Assembly (NCBI GenBank): GCA_014871385.1
Contig: CM026426.1
Span: 101,449,393 to 101,513,392 of the forward strand
DNA: 64,000 bases
DNA from: Ceratodon purpureus
Lineage: Eukaryota > Streptophyta > Bryopsida > Pseudoditrichales > Ditrichaceae
Direction of reading: 5' to 3'
The translations under genes were made by a program, and so were the position numbers. Position 1 is the first letter of the stretch, and the number at the start of each line of letters is the position of its first letter. Of this stretch, positions 1 to 11,329 are shown one piece after another. The notes below the pieces were generated by a model. It saw nothing but the letters and a program-made list of their open reading frames with translations. It was not told the origin of the DNA and ran no database searches.

Positions 1-440
1 AATAGTATCCTAATTGACGACATTTTGACAGAAACCTGTCAATTGCTCCGTCAATTAGGAGACCCTGATTCGGTCACTCAATTGACAAAATTCCGTCATT
101 CATTTGTCAATTTGGACGAAGTTCCACAATGCAAAAATTTAAAAAATCCGGAATTTTTGAAGAAACATTTCTCTGCCCGGGCACGCCGGGCAGCAACGTT
201 GGCACACCGAAAAATAGCGCAGGCCCTGTCGAGGGGAAGCGCAGGCCCTACCGACGGGCAGCGCGGGCCACACCGGCAGGCAGCGGGCCCCATCGAGGAA
301 GGCTCGCAGGTGGAGAGCCTAAGGGTTGGATCCCCTAACCTCACGGGTTCAGTCCGAGGGACTAGCCAACTCACCGTTCACCCGAATTCGCATACAACAC
401 AATGCTTTTTTTTACATATATACGCTGTAAGTACAAGTAC

Positions 441-705
441 AGCAGACTTTGAATATTTTTCACGATGTAAAAAATTATTTTTTTTCAAAATTTTTTTTTG
501 CACTATTCCATGCAGGTATTTTTCTATATGTATAAAAAATTTCAAATTTTTTTGAAATTTGTTTTTTTTTTAGGCTGGGGCCTTTTTTTACTACCCAGCA
601 GACTTAGAATATTTTTCACGATGTAAAAAAACATTTTTTTTTCAAATTTTTTTTTGCACTATTTCATGCAGGTATTTTTCTATATGTAGAAAAAATTTTA
701 AATTT
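441..705. repeat. Diverged direct duplication, period about 156 bp
   Basis: A segment starting AGCAGACTTTGAATATTTTT at 441 recurs at 597 as AGCAGACTTAGAATATTTTT. Both copies continue through CACGATGTAAAAAA, a poly-T run, TGCACTATT and CATGCAGGTATTTTTCTATATG. The copies differ by a few substitutions and T-run length changes. It lies inside the CACTA end and has no coding potential. Confidence 0.75.
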
Positions 706-823
706 TTCTTGATTTTTTTTTTCTTTTTGAGGTTAAGACTTGATTTGGGACCCAACCCAAGTGATTTCGTCCAAAACGCAGTCCGGATGAAGAAGTTATA
801 GCTCTTCAAAGTTTCTGCCCTTC

Positions 824-854
824 ATGCAAAATGTCGTATTTCGACATTTTGCAT
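824..854. other. Perfect 13-bp-arm hairpin
   Basis: ATGCAAAATGTCG (824-836) and its exact reverse complement (842-854) flank a 5-nt loop, TATTT. It sits in the CACTA end just before a stretch (855-960) that resembles 10,920-11,010, where CTTTGAACGTTAYGATCT is shared. A role is unknown. Confidence 0.7.
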
Positions 855-1001
855 CAACTTTGAACGTTACGATCTCACAAATGGAGAAGATCCAACGGTT
901 GAAAATTTCAGCAATAGCTCAAAAACAAGTAAATTACAAGATCCTACGGTTAAAGTCTACAAAAAGTTTTAGCAGTTCCATGCTGGTCGTAAATAAAAAA
1001 A

Positions 1002-1056
1002 TTGACAAGAAGTTGACAAGAATTTGACAAGAATTTGACAAGAAGTTGACAAAAAC
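1002..1056. repeat. Five tandem 11-bp units TTGACAAGAAG/T
   Basis: TTGAC starts at 1002, 1013, 1024, 1035 and 1046, an exact 11-bp step close to one helical turn. The same word in both orientations is scattered over 1-130 and 1050-1140. In CACTA elements such subterminal arrays bind the element's own protein; that role is inferred here from position. Confidence 0.75.
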
Positions 1057-1164
1057 ATTAATAATGTCCAAAGTGACAGAGTTGGGCTGCGAGATGCTGA
1101 CTTCGTCATTTCGGACATTTTTTTGTCAACTATTTGTCATCTCGGGCCCCATTTCCTTGTAGTG

Positions 1165-1871
1165 TGAAGACGAGTCCTAGGATATTGTTCATTGAAACAC
1201 TAAGGTGTAGGGTACCGAATATCGCAGTTTAGTACATCAAGACCTGCGAGGCTTAGGGTTTAGCGTAGTTGCACGTTTGCGATGGTCGGATTGGTGTCGA
1301 CCATTGTCCGGCACCTATCAGACAACGGGTCGGACACTGCATTGCAGCCGAATAAGGCTGGTTTATCATGATATCGAATCCTTAAGTATTGGAATCATGA
1401 AACTTTAATTGTTAAAGCATTGATGATATTGTAATCATACTTGTACATGCGTGGTCACTAATAAGTTCATGATGCCAATACATGTCCGGGGGCGACTATC
1501 AATTCTGTTCTCGAGTGATACTCGTGTGATAGAGTGTATTATGAATGATATCATACTCCCTAGACATATCGAGCGTGTTACGTTTTATGATTAAACCGTC
1601 GGCCCTGTTATAACTGCGTGTACGTCTGTTCCCAACTTGGGATTGATTTCATAATCCAAAATCTAGGTGGATTATTAGTTTTATTGCAACTGAGAGGGAA
1701 AATTAAATGCCCATTTGGAACTATGATGATCATCGCCTCCCTTCTTCTATGTGTTGAGCGCCGTTGGTAATGCAGCACCATTGCGGAAAACGTTCTTCCT
1801 GGGTGGTGTAGCGTTGTCTATTCTCCGCGCGCTGACCTGCACCAACCTCAACTCATTTCGAGCCGTGCCCG
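1165..1871. other. No gene recognised
   Basis: Between the CACTA end and the next ORF I see no long reading frame, RNA gene or clear repeat. The last 100 bases are GC-richer and may be the 5' untranslated region or promoter of the following ORF, but no TATA box is convincing. Confidence 0.4.
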
Positions 1872-2627
1872 ATGGCTTGCTCGCGCGAGTGCCCTCCATC
1901 TTGTATGGAAGGGAGTAGCCGGTGCCTAAGCGAGTTTCTCCGATCGGACTACGAATCCGCGGATTTGCCAGTGTGGGTTGATGCAGCGAGGAGAAGGGGA
2001 GGGGAGTTTCAACATGCGAAAGATGTGCCGAGATCCAAGGAATGTCTACGGACTTGGCTCGAATCCGTCGACGCGTTTCAGGAAGAGTATGGCCTCTTGT
2101 GTCCCGACTTCTCCGCCGTGCCCCTCATGGAGACCCGTCTGTGGGCGTCGAACTGGGACCCAGTCGCAGTGTTGCAGTTCCAATCCGTGGCGAATTGCAC
2201 AGGCATCATGCATCCGATACGCGTGCGCATTCCAGCGGAACAGGTGGTGCAAAGTGGGGTCCGGGGGGACGAGGGAGGTCGAAAGATCGTGCGGACACGG
2301 ACTGGGGGTCCATCGAGCGATCGAGTGCGTGAGGGGTGTGCATGCGCGCATGCCCGATGGTGGAGGGCTGGAAGTCGGACGAGGACAACGCCACTCCGCC
2401 GGAATAGAATCAGAGAAGTTGGCCAGGTTTCATTGGAGATGGAAGCGGGAGACGCTGCGCTGGAATCTCGTAGATCCATAAGGGCGAATGCAGAATCCCC
2501 TAATGCGACACGCCGATCTTTCAGTGATGCTAAGAAGCGTAAGGTGGACGAGGAGGAAGACGACTCGGAGCATGAAAGTGACGAGACTCGCGAAATGACG
2601 GACTACGAATTCCAACAGTATTGCTAG
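1872..2627 (+). CDS. Hypothetical nuclear protein with SV40-type NLS, 251 aa
   Basis: A single ATG-initiated 251-codon frame. The family is not recognised. The N-terminal half is mixed and slightly Cys-rich (CSRECPPSC near residues 3-11) and includes a WASNWDPVAV segment. The middle is Arg/Gly-rich and low complexity. The C-terminal third has KKRKV followed by an acidic run (EEEDD), a textbook monopartite nuclear localisation signal, and the protein ends EFQQYC. CGGAC/GTCCG words occur within it, as in the neighbouring genes up to 23 kb, so it may belong to the same mobile cassette as the hAT transposase at 4.7-7.9 kb. No in-frame stop interrupts it. Expression is unproven. Confidence 0.5.
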   Translation: MACSRECPPSCMEGSSRCLSEFLRSDYESADLPVWVDAARRRGGEFQHAKDVPRSKECLRTWLESVDAFQEEYGLLCPDFSAVPLMETRLWASNWDPVAVLQFQSVANCTGIMHPIRVRIPAEQVVQSGVRGDEGGRKIVRTRTGGPSSDRVREGCACAHARWWRAGSRTRTTPLRRNRIREVGQVSLEMEAGDAALESRRSIRANAESPNATRRSFSDAKKRKVDEEEDDSEHESDETREMTDYEFQQYC

Positions 2628-3087
2628 AGAACGATGCCTTATCTCGGTGAGATGTTGGATATTGTGAACAAAAAGGACGGTGTTTCGCAGAGTTTTTGGG
2701 AAAACGCTTGATTTTAATAGACGAGTGTTGCCGCTGATAATGATTCTGCTCACTACCAATCTTGGAATGCTTAACTCTGGCCTTCTTTTTCCATGACTAT
2801 TTTATATATGGGACGAGAATTTTCGCAAATTTTTGGCCTTACTATAATGTTTATTCCCTGTTTATTATTATGCTGATCTTCCGATGATCAGAGTATATTT
2901 ATGTTTTAAAATGACGGAGCTATTCCGAACGTCCCCCGTAGTTTGATATCTTCTTTCTGTTTCGGAAATATCCATCCAGTGCAGTTTCTAAGCACACATG
3001 CATCTTCCAACCTCTTATCTAATTGCCAATGCATTGCGTCGATAAAGGAGATTCTCCGTATTTAACCGGACACTATTTACTTCATAA
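2628..3087. other. Intergenic, no gene recognised
   Basis: This is AT-rich sequence between two convergent ORFs. I see no repeat or RNA gene. It probably contains the 3' ends of both. Confidence 0.4.
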
Positions 3088-3546
3088 CTACCTAGATTTC
3101 CTAGCTTGTTCGATGTCATTCTTTAGTTTCAGGTACTTGGATGGCCAAATCGCCTCCAGTTCCTCGATGTAAGTCTTAGGCTTTGAAGTTTCGGTCTCTA
3201 CGGATGCCGCTGGTCTCCCCCGCGTGTTCCTTCGTGTCGGATCTATCGCGGTCGCAGCAGCGGTGGAATGCTTCCTTCCCTGTGCTGGGGATAACCTCCC
3301 ATTACTACTTCCTCTGAGCTTACCGTACTCATTGTTGTCCTTCCACTTGCATCCCTCGTTAGTTGGAATGCATAGACCATCCCCCAATACTTGTACCTTG
3401 TCTACGCCGATGTCCTTGTCTCCACTGCCCGCTCCTGGAGCAGTTTCCTTATCAGTGTCCCCAACGACTTCGTTCCTCTCGGGATTCCAAGAGAGCAAGA
3501 ACTCTAATACCTCATCCTCTAGACTAGTTATGTCACAAGGATCCAT
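3088..3546 (-). CDS. Hypothetical protein, 152 aa
   Basis: ATG at 3546 reading leftwards. The family is not recognised. The N-terminus is acidic (LEDEVLEFLLSW), the middle is a Gly/Asp-rich linker, then comes a basic, Ser/Thr-rich part (DPTRRNTRGRPAAS). A predicted helical end (YIEELEAIWPSKYLKLKNDI) is the most protein-like segment. It is convergent with the NLS protein at 1872-2627 and divergent from the hAT gene, whose upstream GTCCG block begins about 100 bp away. It could be an accessory gene of the same element or a chance frame. No in-frame stops. Confidence 0.4.
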   Translation of the reverse strand: MDPCDITSLEDEVLEFLLSWNPERNEVVGDTDKETAPGAGSGDKDIGVDKVQVLGDGLCIPTNEGCKWKDNNEYGKLRGSSNGRLSPAQGRKHSTAAATAIDPTRRNTRGRPAASVETETSKPKTYIEELEAIWPSKYLKLKNDIEQARKSR

Positions 3547-3649
3547 CTTGAACCTGGGGAGGACTCCTCCACAATAACTTGCGGGCTAATTGCATCAGAA
3601 GGGACCTGTGTTATCGCACTTCCCGTTTATATATCATGGCATACCTCGC

Positions 3650-4330
3650 GCACTATAGTCCGCCATTCGCCCTTTGCCGGAAGACGCTGCCTCGGATTGA
3701 ATCCGAACGTACGTTGCCTGCTGCCCCTATCCGACCGTACTGGATCACCATCCGCGCTAGACCGGACCGGCACAAGCTCCTGCCAAAGGCCGAATGTGCG
3801 AGGTTCGTATTATCTGGCGCCGTTTTCACTGTCCAGACACAATCCGCCTGTCTGAAGTCGGATTACGTTTCGCAAAGTTCCGACCCCTGTCCTATGCTCT
3901 AGAAGAACGACGCAATTTTGTTTAATCGTCCCTGTAATCAACTATGTCCGCCTTCGCCGCAGTTCTGCCCCGAGGTCGCGTCCGACCGACTCCAGGACGC
4001 GCACGTTTCGATCGGCGGACCACGTCCGAGCCTCTAATCCGTCAGGGTACCTCGTCCATGTCCGATTACGGAGTGACCACATTCCGCAAATCGATCGGAT
4101 TTCAACTAGACCGCCCGTCCGTTGTTGATCCATCTCCGTACATGGGCCAATCTCACGGAGTGCAAACCACCTCCCCGATGTCAGCACACGAGTGCCATAT
4201 ATATGCAGATCCTGACCATCCTTTTCCTACAACGCGGACCAAAATCGAATGTGGTTACTGGACCGCCATCGATCCCGCCCTCGTCCGACCTCGTCCGCAA
4301 CACCGTGAACAACTCCGCAATGTTCCGCTT
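3650..4330. promoter_or_regulatory. GTCCG/CGGAC-rich block upstream of the hAT gene
   Basis: Non-coding sequence with repeated GTCCG or CGGAC words (for example around 3660, 3763, 3977, 4010-4026, 4058, 4118 and 4287), far above the roughly one per 512 bases expected by chance for both orientations. Similar blocks precede the genes at 11.9, 14.1, 18.0 and 21.1 kb. The overlapping ORFs here look like shadows of the repeated word. It may be an array of binding sites for a transposase or transcription factor. Confidence 0.55.
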
Positions 4331-4358
4331 CCAGGTCCCGGACACGCTCGGGGAGTGC

Positions 4359-4367
4359 CATAAAAGA
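4359..4367 (+). promoter_or_regulatory. Candidate TATA box of the hAT gene
   Basis: CCATAAAAG follows the GTCCG block directly, in the same arrangement as the clearer TATA boxes at 13,960 and 17,729. An alternative is TATATATG at 4198-4205. Transcription would start near 4390, and a 5' UTR intron ending at the CAG at 4656-4658 would place the ATG at 4661. Confidence 0.4.
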
Positions 4368-4660
4368 TGCGACTCACCACGATCTGTTCTCCCTTCTTTG
4401 CACTGCGTGTCTGAGGACTTTGGGGTCTCGTCTGAGGTTTCTCTGCATGAGACCCAAGTGTGCGCGAGGGGTCAAACATAGCCCACTGGAACGGACCGTC
4501 CGAACTCCATCGGAGATCTTCCACATAATCAAGGCAAGTCCATCCCTCCACCCTCATTCAACGACGCTAGAAGTGCGTTGTCAGGCGCAATTTCTGTAAT
4601 AGGTCCATCTCGCCTTAAATAGTGCGTTCACCCTCCAGATTCTTGCTTTCTGTCGCAGGC

Positions 4661-7600
4661 ATGCCGCAAAGAGTAGAGGCCTGGGATCAGTGGTGGCAAG
4701 ACTTGGGCGTGGTAGGTGCGAGGCCTCGGAGACAAGTTAGGTGTAGAATTTGTAATGTGACTATTGTGTACCGTCGGGATAGAATGTTCGCCCACTTTGG
4801 ATACAGACCTTTAGGTGGTCCAGGTAACTACGGTATACAAATTTGCAGATTACTGAGTGCGCGGGTGAGGAGGTTGTTCGTAGACTGCGGAGGTGAAGTT
4901 CTTAGAAGAGAGCCCAATGATGTTCATGACATTGGCTTGGGAGGTGACGGGGTCCCGGATCCGGTAATACCTCAAGCTCCCGATAACGAGGGGGCGCGCG
5001 CGAATGATGGGCCAGCTATGCAGGAGCCCGATATGGCACCCCAGGGTTCTCCACCCAGGGAAATGCGTCAACTGAATATTGTGCAAGGATTTAATGCTTC
5101 CACGAAGCTTCGATTAGATAAAGTGTGGGCGACGGCATTCTACGAAGCCACTATCCCATTCAACGTTGTTAAGCATCCTGCCTTCATTAACGCCGTTCAG
5201 GAAATAGTGCGATCCCGCTTCTCGACATACCTGCCGCCATCGATGAATGCTATTCGCACAAAATTGTTGACCGCGAGAAAGGCGGAAATGGTGAGACAAG
5301 TAAAGGAACTCACGGGCAATTCCACAGAGAAATACGGTGTTACGATATGTTCAGACGGTTGGGACAACGTCTAGAGTCGTCTTCTTCTGAATGTTATCCA
5401 GAGTGGGACCAGGGGCGACGTTTTCCTTGGAACCATAGACACGACGGGACATTACAAAGGTAGCGATTATATGGCTTCTCAGATCCATCCGTACGTGGAT
5501 CGGGTCAGATCGCAACATGTTGTCCAAGTTTGCACTCACAATGCTCCGAACATGCTTGGATCCAGTCGGATGCTCGAGACACGATATCCTCACATTTATG
5601 TTCAAGGGTGTGTCGCACACTGCTTGGATCTGTTACTGGAAGATTGGGGGATGGAGGATTGGGTGAAGCATATAGTCAGAAAGGCGAGACTTATTTGTCT
5701 ATGGGTTAAAAATCATCATTCATCAATGGCTTTGTTCCGCACGATGTGTCCCAATCTGACCATCCGTTTGCCCGTTGAGACGCGGTTCGCAACCAATTTC
5801 ATTATGATCGAGCGTCTTGTGGAACTTCAGAATGCATTTGAGAGAATGGTCATCGATCCGGCGTTTGCAGGTATTTTAGCAACCTATCCTGATGTGAACA
5901 GCTCAGCGGGGAGGAAGGTCCGCCTGATGCGGAAGTATGTGCGTGCGGACGGTTTCTGGAACACGTGCCATAACTTCTTATACATGGTCATCCCAGTGGT
6001 GAAGGCATTACGCCTTTTTGATGGGAAGGCACTTGCAATGGGCCTAGCTAGGAGGGCGATGTACGATTTGAAGAACCACGTCCGCAGTTTTTCCTCCCAT
6101 CCGTTTAGATTGAACGGGGACCTGGCAGCAGACGCCATGCTCGCATTCAACCACAGATGGGCTATGATGTTGACAGATCTTCATTGGGCAGGTGCGATGC
6201 TCAACCCGACCCTACGTGGATGGGCGCCACTTCATAACCACGAGGAGTCGAGGATCATTTTAAACCGGGTTCTTCGCAAGTTATCGTCTAACGAGGAGAA
6301 TTACGTCCAGATCCTTGTCCAGTATCAGGATTTCCTCGAGAATCGGGGGGCATTTGCTGATTCAACCGATCCCCAGGCGCACGGCAGTGTTATCCATGAA
6401 TGGTGGGACGCAATGGGAGGTGAAGCTCGGGCACTCCAAACAATAGCTAGACGTGTACTTGGACAGGTATGCTCCGTGTCTGCGTGTGAGCGCAACCGGA
6501 GCATGTACTCCTACATGCACAGCAAGGTGCGCAATAGATTGAAACATGTACGAGCGGAGGACCTCGTGTATATCTACACGAACAGTAGACTCGTTCGTCA
6601 CCGCCGGGCCCCGAGTCCGGCACAGTGGTATGGCTTAAAGGAGGTTCATTCCGACGATGACCTCGATGGCGAGGATCCGGACGAGGACGACGAGGAGGAA
6701 GACGTCGGACAGGGAGGAGACCATGTGGCGGACGATGTGGCGGACAATGCCCGCATGGATGGTGTCGGACAGGGCGGATTGGGCATGGGGGGTGTCGGAC
6801 TTGCGGACGATGATCCACCCGAGAGCGACTTTGAGGAATCCGGATCGGACAACGCAGGATCTGACGGTGACGACGGTGGCGATGTCCGGATTGCCGAGCT
6901 CTTCCACAATATGTTTGACGAAGGACACCGCCGGGATGCGGTTGAAGATATCCTTCGCCAGGATACTCGCGTCGGACGGCAGGCGTATGGTGGAGGTGAG
7001 CGTCGAGCTCGGAGTCCGATCAACGCAGCAGAAATACAGTCGGACAGAGGAGATGGTAGTCCGGCTCGGAGGATACCTATCGTCGACACGGACTTCTCGC
7101 AGCCTTGGAGTGATTCTTTGTCATTTGGCCAGAGGGATTTCGACGAGAACCTGGCAAACATGGAGAGAGAGATTCGAACAGTTTTTCAAAAGGATTCACC
7201 ACCTATCAATCGCCGGAGAGATGAAATAACGGAGGAAGATTCGAGAAGGAGGATGGCCGATCAGGAAGTTCAGACCCCGTCTGAGGAAATACACCGTCCC
7301 ATAACTCGAAGCCTTGCTAGTACGTCCGGAAGTATGGCTGTAAACCAGCAATAGCCAGCTTCTGCCCTGCTCTCCACCCCCGTTGGTAGGGGTCACATCC
7401 TTCCGCAGCAGACCTCCGGCCAGGGACGCAGACACCGAGCGGTAGGATCTGCTGGTAACAACGGTAGTCAGTCCTTTGTTCTGACCGCGTCTTCTTCACG
7501 CAGCCGGCCTATGCGGAGAGGGGTTCCATCTACGTCGATCCGAGTCGTTGCGGCACGTGCATCTAATTGTACGACTGGGGAAAGAGCGTCCAGTGGTCCT

Positions 7601-7906
7601 GCAAGGGGAAGTGGTATCCTACGAACAACAAGAGGTGTAAAGCGAAAGAAAAGGTTCCAGGGAACTGCGTCGAGCTTCGCCCCGTACGAACCTAACAACT
7701 CCGAAGGTAGACCAGAACTCGATGAAAATGGAATACGCGACCCCGAAGGATCCCGTCCAACGAAGAAGCTAGTTATCACCAAAGACGATGAGTTGCGTCT
7801 AAGCACTCGAAGTCCGCGGTCTGATGACGACATGAGCACAGATGAATCCGAGGAGGACCGACGTTGCGACGAAGCCAACGACCCAACTGTTCGGATCCGA
7901 GAGTGA
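4661..7906 (+). pseudogene. hAT-family transposase (BED finger, DUF659, hAT C-terminal domain), two in-frame amber codons
   Basis: One uninterrupted reading frame of about 1,080 codons except for TAG at 5372-5374 and at 7352-7354. The start is ATG at 4661, just after a splice-acceptor-like TTTCTGTCGCAG. A BED-like finger (C28, C31, H45) comes first. The DUF659/hAT core includes SDGWDNV, DVFLGTIDTTG and GCVAHCLDLL. The hAT dimerisation region includes SACERNRSMYSYMHSKVRNR near 6475-6535. An acidic tail follows. The first Asp (SDGW) and the Glu of ACER are present, but the Asp expected in the T-D-N-A motif is His (CTHNAPN, codon 5537-5539), so catalysis should be lost. Both stops could come from CAG (DNV-stop-SRLLL, NQQ-stop-PAS). 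Large minus-strand ORFs over the acidic tail are shadows. It lies between two GTCCG blocks. Confidence 0.88.
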
Positions 7907-7949
7907 ACGCTCGCCTAGTCTTTACACTACGATATGAGGAGACCTCCAT

Positions 7950-8420
7950 TCCGTACTTATCCGAGCCGTTTCCAACAACCTCGTGACCCGTCCGCGCATG
8001 AATCCGTCGGCTCCGCGACAGATGTGCAACCTCTGTCCGCCCACGATTAATATCCCCGTTTGGTGGCTCTCCGACCTCGTCCGCCATGGATCCTTTAGTG
8101 TTCTGTGTCTTGCCCCTCCCGTCCCGCGGCCCTGGAAACTTCTCCCACTCCCACTCCCCCTCCTCGCACTCCCCTCGCGCCATCCTCACTTCTGTGTCGG
8201 ACATGCACTCTTGGCTTCCCCGGATATGGCACTGTCCGACTCACAGTTCGGCGCCTAGACTGATAGGATGATCTCAGAGGCTACTTGTCCGATCCCGTTG
8301 CCGGATGTCCGCTGCAGGTCGGACGGGGTGCATTGTAATCTTCGTCCCCGTTTGCGTACAGTTCAGTTCCCTTCCGTGCGTATTAGATGGCACCCTCCGC
8401 GGTCCGTCCCTCAATTTTGT
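7950..8420. promoter_or_regulatory. GTCCG-rich block downstream of the hAT gene
   Basis: Another block of GTCCG/CGGAC words (for example near 7988, 8037, 8078, 8196, 8234, 8287, 8306, 8318 and 8402), followed by an AATAATAAAA stretch at 8438 that could be a poly(A) signal. Together with 3650-4330 it brackets the transposase gene, as subterminal binding repeats would. I could not identify terminal inverted repeats or an 8-bp target duplication. Confidence 0.45.
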
Positions 8421-9163
8421 CTATTTTATCCTGTCCCGAATAATAAAAATATCATTATTTTGTAGAGCATGCATCGTGGGAAGTCCCATTTGGTATAGTA
8501 TTTTACATCTGGATGTAATTGTACGTGATTTACAAACAGAGTGAGAATCTGTATTATAAAAAACAAATGGAATAAGGAAAACATTGGAATTTTTTGGCAT
8601 CCGTTTTTTAAAAGCACAAATAACAAGTTACTAAAGCATGTGTCAATCAATTACTAATTTCAGCATTTACATTCCAAGATTCCTATAAAATCTCAAATCT
8701 TTGGAGATATATTTTTAAATAATTTTCTAAATGTTTGTTTATGCAACGAACACATGAGTATAGTAATTACATTCATATAACAAACATGTGCATACGTGCT
8801 CTCTAAACCCAAATCCCATTATCCTCATTGTTACTGTGTCTTGTCATCTCCATTATTGTATCAGTTTACTTTCACTCGTATGCCATACCATCGATCATAT
8901 CCACCATTTTATTTTATTTTTACTATTATTTCGATCCTGCTATGAATAACCATTTTTTTAGTTATTCATCATATCTTATTTAACTGTTTGTGTTATTTTA
9001 TGTGCTATCACTTATTCCTATTATCTTTCACGAGTTTTTATCTATATCATCTTTAAAATGCTATTATTTAAAATAAAACTTCTTTAACACAAATCTATAT
9101 CAACATCTGTTTATCTTTAAATGAATAATAAACACATCAAAGTAAAGAAAAACGTATCAAATT
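8421..9163. other. AT-rich intergenic sequence
   Basis: I recognise no gene. The composition changes sharply from the GC-richer GTCCG block to AT-rich sequence, suggesting a boundary of the upstream element close to 8,440. Confidence 0.4.
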
Positions 9164-9724
9164 ATTTAGCAATGTTAAATTTGATGTGTTTATGATACGT
9201 TTTTCATTGTTCACATCCTTCTGAGGTGATATGTTGGGTTTTGGCGCACGGGCAGGATGTGGGGGTTAACGGGCAGTTTTGGGAGGGGGGCAGTGCTACC
9301 TCACAATGCACATGCAGTGGTCTCTCTCCTTCATTTCTTCATGTTCTCCGTGTGCACAAAGCTCCGCTTAGTTGCGAGGTTCGGCGAAGGGAATTTGTCT
9401 CTGCGGTACCATTTACAACGAACGTCTTCTCCACCGATGGCCATGTCTTCTGCTACATTTGGAACAATGGATATTGACGAATCATCAGCTGAACTCAAGC
9501 GCTTAGAGGATCTTCAGGTGACTCTGGGTCGACCTGAAGATTTACTAGCTTTAGTATATTAGCTTTAGTATGACATAGCCAATTGCAAGCCCTGCTGGTT
9601 CCTCTGTTAAACACATCAAAGTTTAACATTAAGTTTAACAAAAGATATATGTATTTGGTCAAATATGAATTAAAAAGGTAAAGAAAAACGTATAATAAAC
9701 ACATCAAATTTAACATTGCTAAAT
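9164..9724. mobile_element. Small element bounded by 41-bp inverted repeats
   Basis: 9164-9204 is the reverse complement of 9684-9724 with a single mismatch (shared core AACACATCAAATTTAACATT). Extra partial copies of AAACACATCAAAG lie at 9130 and 9607, and AAAAACGTATCA at 9148-9159 pairs with 9193-9204 as a local hairpin. The 561-bp interval contains a short GC-richer frame (9226-9562) with no recognised product. This looks like a non-autonomous inverted-repeat element; the target duplication is unclear because the ends are AT-rich and repeated. Confidence 0.5.
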
Positions 9725-11325
9725 AACTCAATTTGTTAAAAGTCATATGTTGTTTGTGAATCATTCTTTGAATACACAAAATATTTAATCGTCATCCAAG
9801 AACAATAATGACGCTAAAAACTTGTAACTTTAGCAAATCATTATAGTATAATGAGGTTGGGCTTTTTTACTACCATTAGATTGGACGTTGTTATACGACT
9901 ATACTCGTCAAGCAATGTGGCAACTTACTGTTTAAAGCAATGTAACGTTGCGGTAAGTTGCGGTTAAGATTTAATTGAAAAGCCTTTCATATCTATAACT
10001 TTTGGCCTACATATGTTAAACCTTTTGCATACACGCCAACCAACTTTGTCATACATAGTTAAATCGTAGTATAATTTATACGGTCGTTATATTTTTTAAG
10101 GAAATTTAATTGTCCTCATTGTTATTGTAGTTGGACTTCTATATTATTTTTTAGGCTACTTTCGCTCTTATGCCATCTAATTGATCATTGCCACCAATTA
10201 ATTTTATTTTTAATACCATTCCAATACTCCCGTTAGTAATCACTCTGTATTTTTCCTTTTTAACCCCTAAAGGACAATCTGCCACATTTGGGCTTTTTTT
10301 GAATTTAGGCATGTACGTTTGTATGCAATTTATATCAGGATTTTCTGAAATTTTTATTCTAGGTGGTCTATTTGGAGATCTTCGTGTGGGTTTTTTTATT
10401 TTTCAATTCCGACATCAAGATCAAAAGTTATGAAGGTTTAAATGTCAAACGCTGCTCGTTGGACAGCTGCTGAATGTTTCGAAGCCACTGTGAATGCAGC
10501 AAATTCTGCCCAAAACTGCCCAAAACTGCCAAAATCTACCCAAAGACAAAACTTTGAAATTCCACCAAAAATTGAGGTTTTGATATTTTTCAAAAATAAA
10601 AATTTCTATGCATAGAGAAGACAGTAGAGCATGTTTCCACTGTTCCGATTTCCAATCCAGGAATTTTCCGTATGCTATTTTTATTGTCCAAAAACGGCCG
10701 TTGTTTGTGAATTTCAGAATACCCCCTAGCGGAAAATGATTTTTTTGGCAACGTTTCACAACTTTTTTGAATATAATTTTCTCAACACAATTAGCTAACT
10801 TAGTCTTCTTTGACGTGCATCAAAACCCCCAAATTCCATAATGCAAAAAAATGGTTTTTTGGGCCTTCAAGACTCTGATGTCCCCTTTTTTTGCAGGGAA
10901 TAAAAATTTGTTTTCCTACTTTGAACGTTATGATCTTGCAATTGGTGAAGAATGAGTGTGTGAGATTTGGTGTACATGTAGACATAGAAGTTAGCTACAA
11001 GATCTTACAGTTAGATGTTAAAAAAAAAACCCTAAGTTTGCAGAATCCACCTTGCTTTGAAGAGGAGCTGTTTTCAGGCAGTTTTGATGAAAAATACCCT
11101 CAGAACTTTAGGGGTTAATATATTATTTAGCTCTCAATATTCACTTATGTACTCCCACCTCATTCCTTTATCATTCACGAATTTGTTTCTATATCATCCT
11201 TATTTAAACATTATTTCATAATTTCTCTATAACTTTCCCTTAATTTTTTTTTCTTATTAAACGCCTATTCATCCTTCTTCATTCATAGCGTTTTCTTATC
11301 TCCATGAATTTCGTATTTTTGTTTA
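9725..11325. other. AT-rich intergenic sequence with old repeat fragments
   Basis: No supported gene. 10,440-11,110 contains short frames on both strands that look like chance. The stretch 10,900-11,015 (TTTGAACGTTATGATCT, then CTACAAGATCTTACAG) resembles 855-960 in the CACTA end, so it is probably an old relative of that repeat. Confidence 0.4.
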
Positions 11326-11329
11326 TTCT

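Larger units (their letters stand above)
1..1164. mobile_element. Right end of a CACTA (En/Spm-type) element
   Basis: The sequence ending at 1164 reads TTTCCTTGTAGTG, the inverse of CACTACAAGGAAA, which is the classic terminus of plant CACTA transposons. Inside that end are many TTGAC/GTCAA words (positions 1-130 and 1000-1140), as expected for the subterminal transposase-binding repeats of this superfamily. A 3-bp target duplication would be TGA at 1165-1167, but the left end lies outside the window, so it cannot be checked. No transposase gene is visible in this part. It could be an autonomous copy or a non-autonomous derivative. Confidence 0.6.

Noticed and set aside
320-360. tRNA or SINE B-box-like GGGTTCAGTCCGAGG
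   Set aside because: No matching A box, acceptor stem or cloverleaf could be built around it.
25-555. 176-codon plus-strand ORF
   Set aside because: It runs through the CACTA end, a GC-rich repeat and a poly-T duplication, and has no protein-like character.
6646-7161. 171-codon minus-strand ORF (Ser/Pro-rich)
   Set aside because: Shadow of the acidic, GAY/GAR-rich tail of the hAT transposase.
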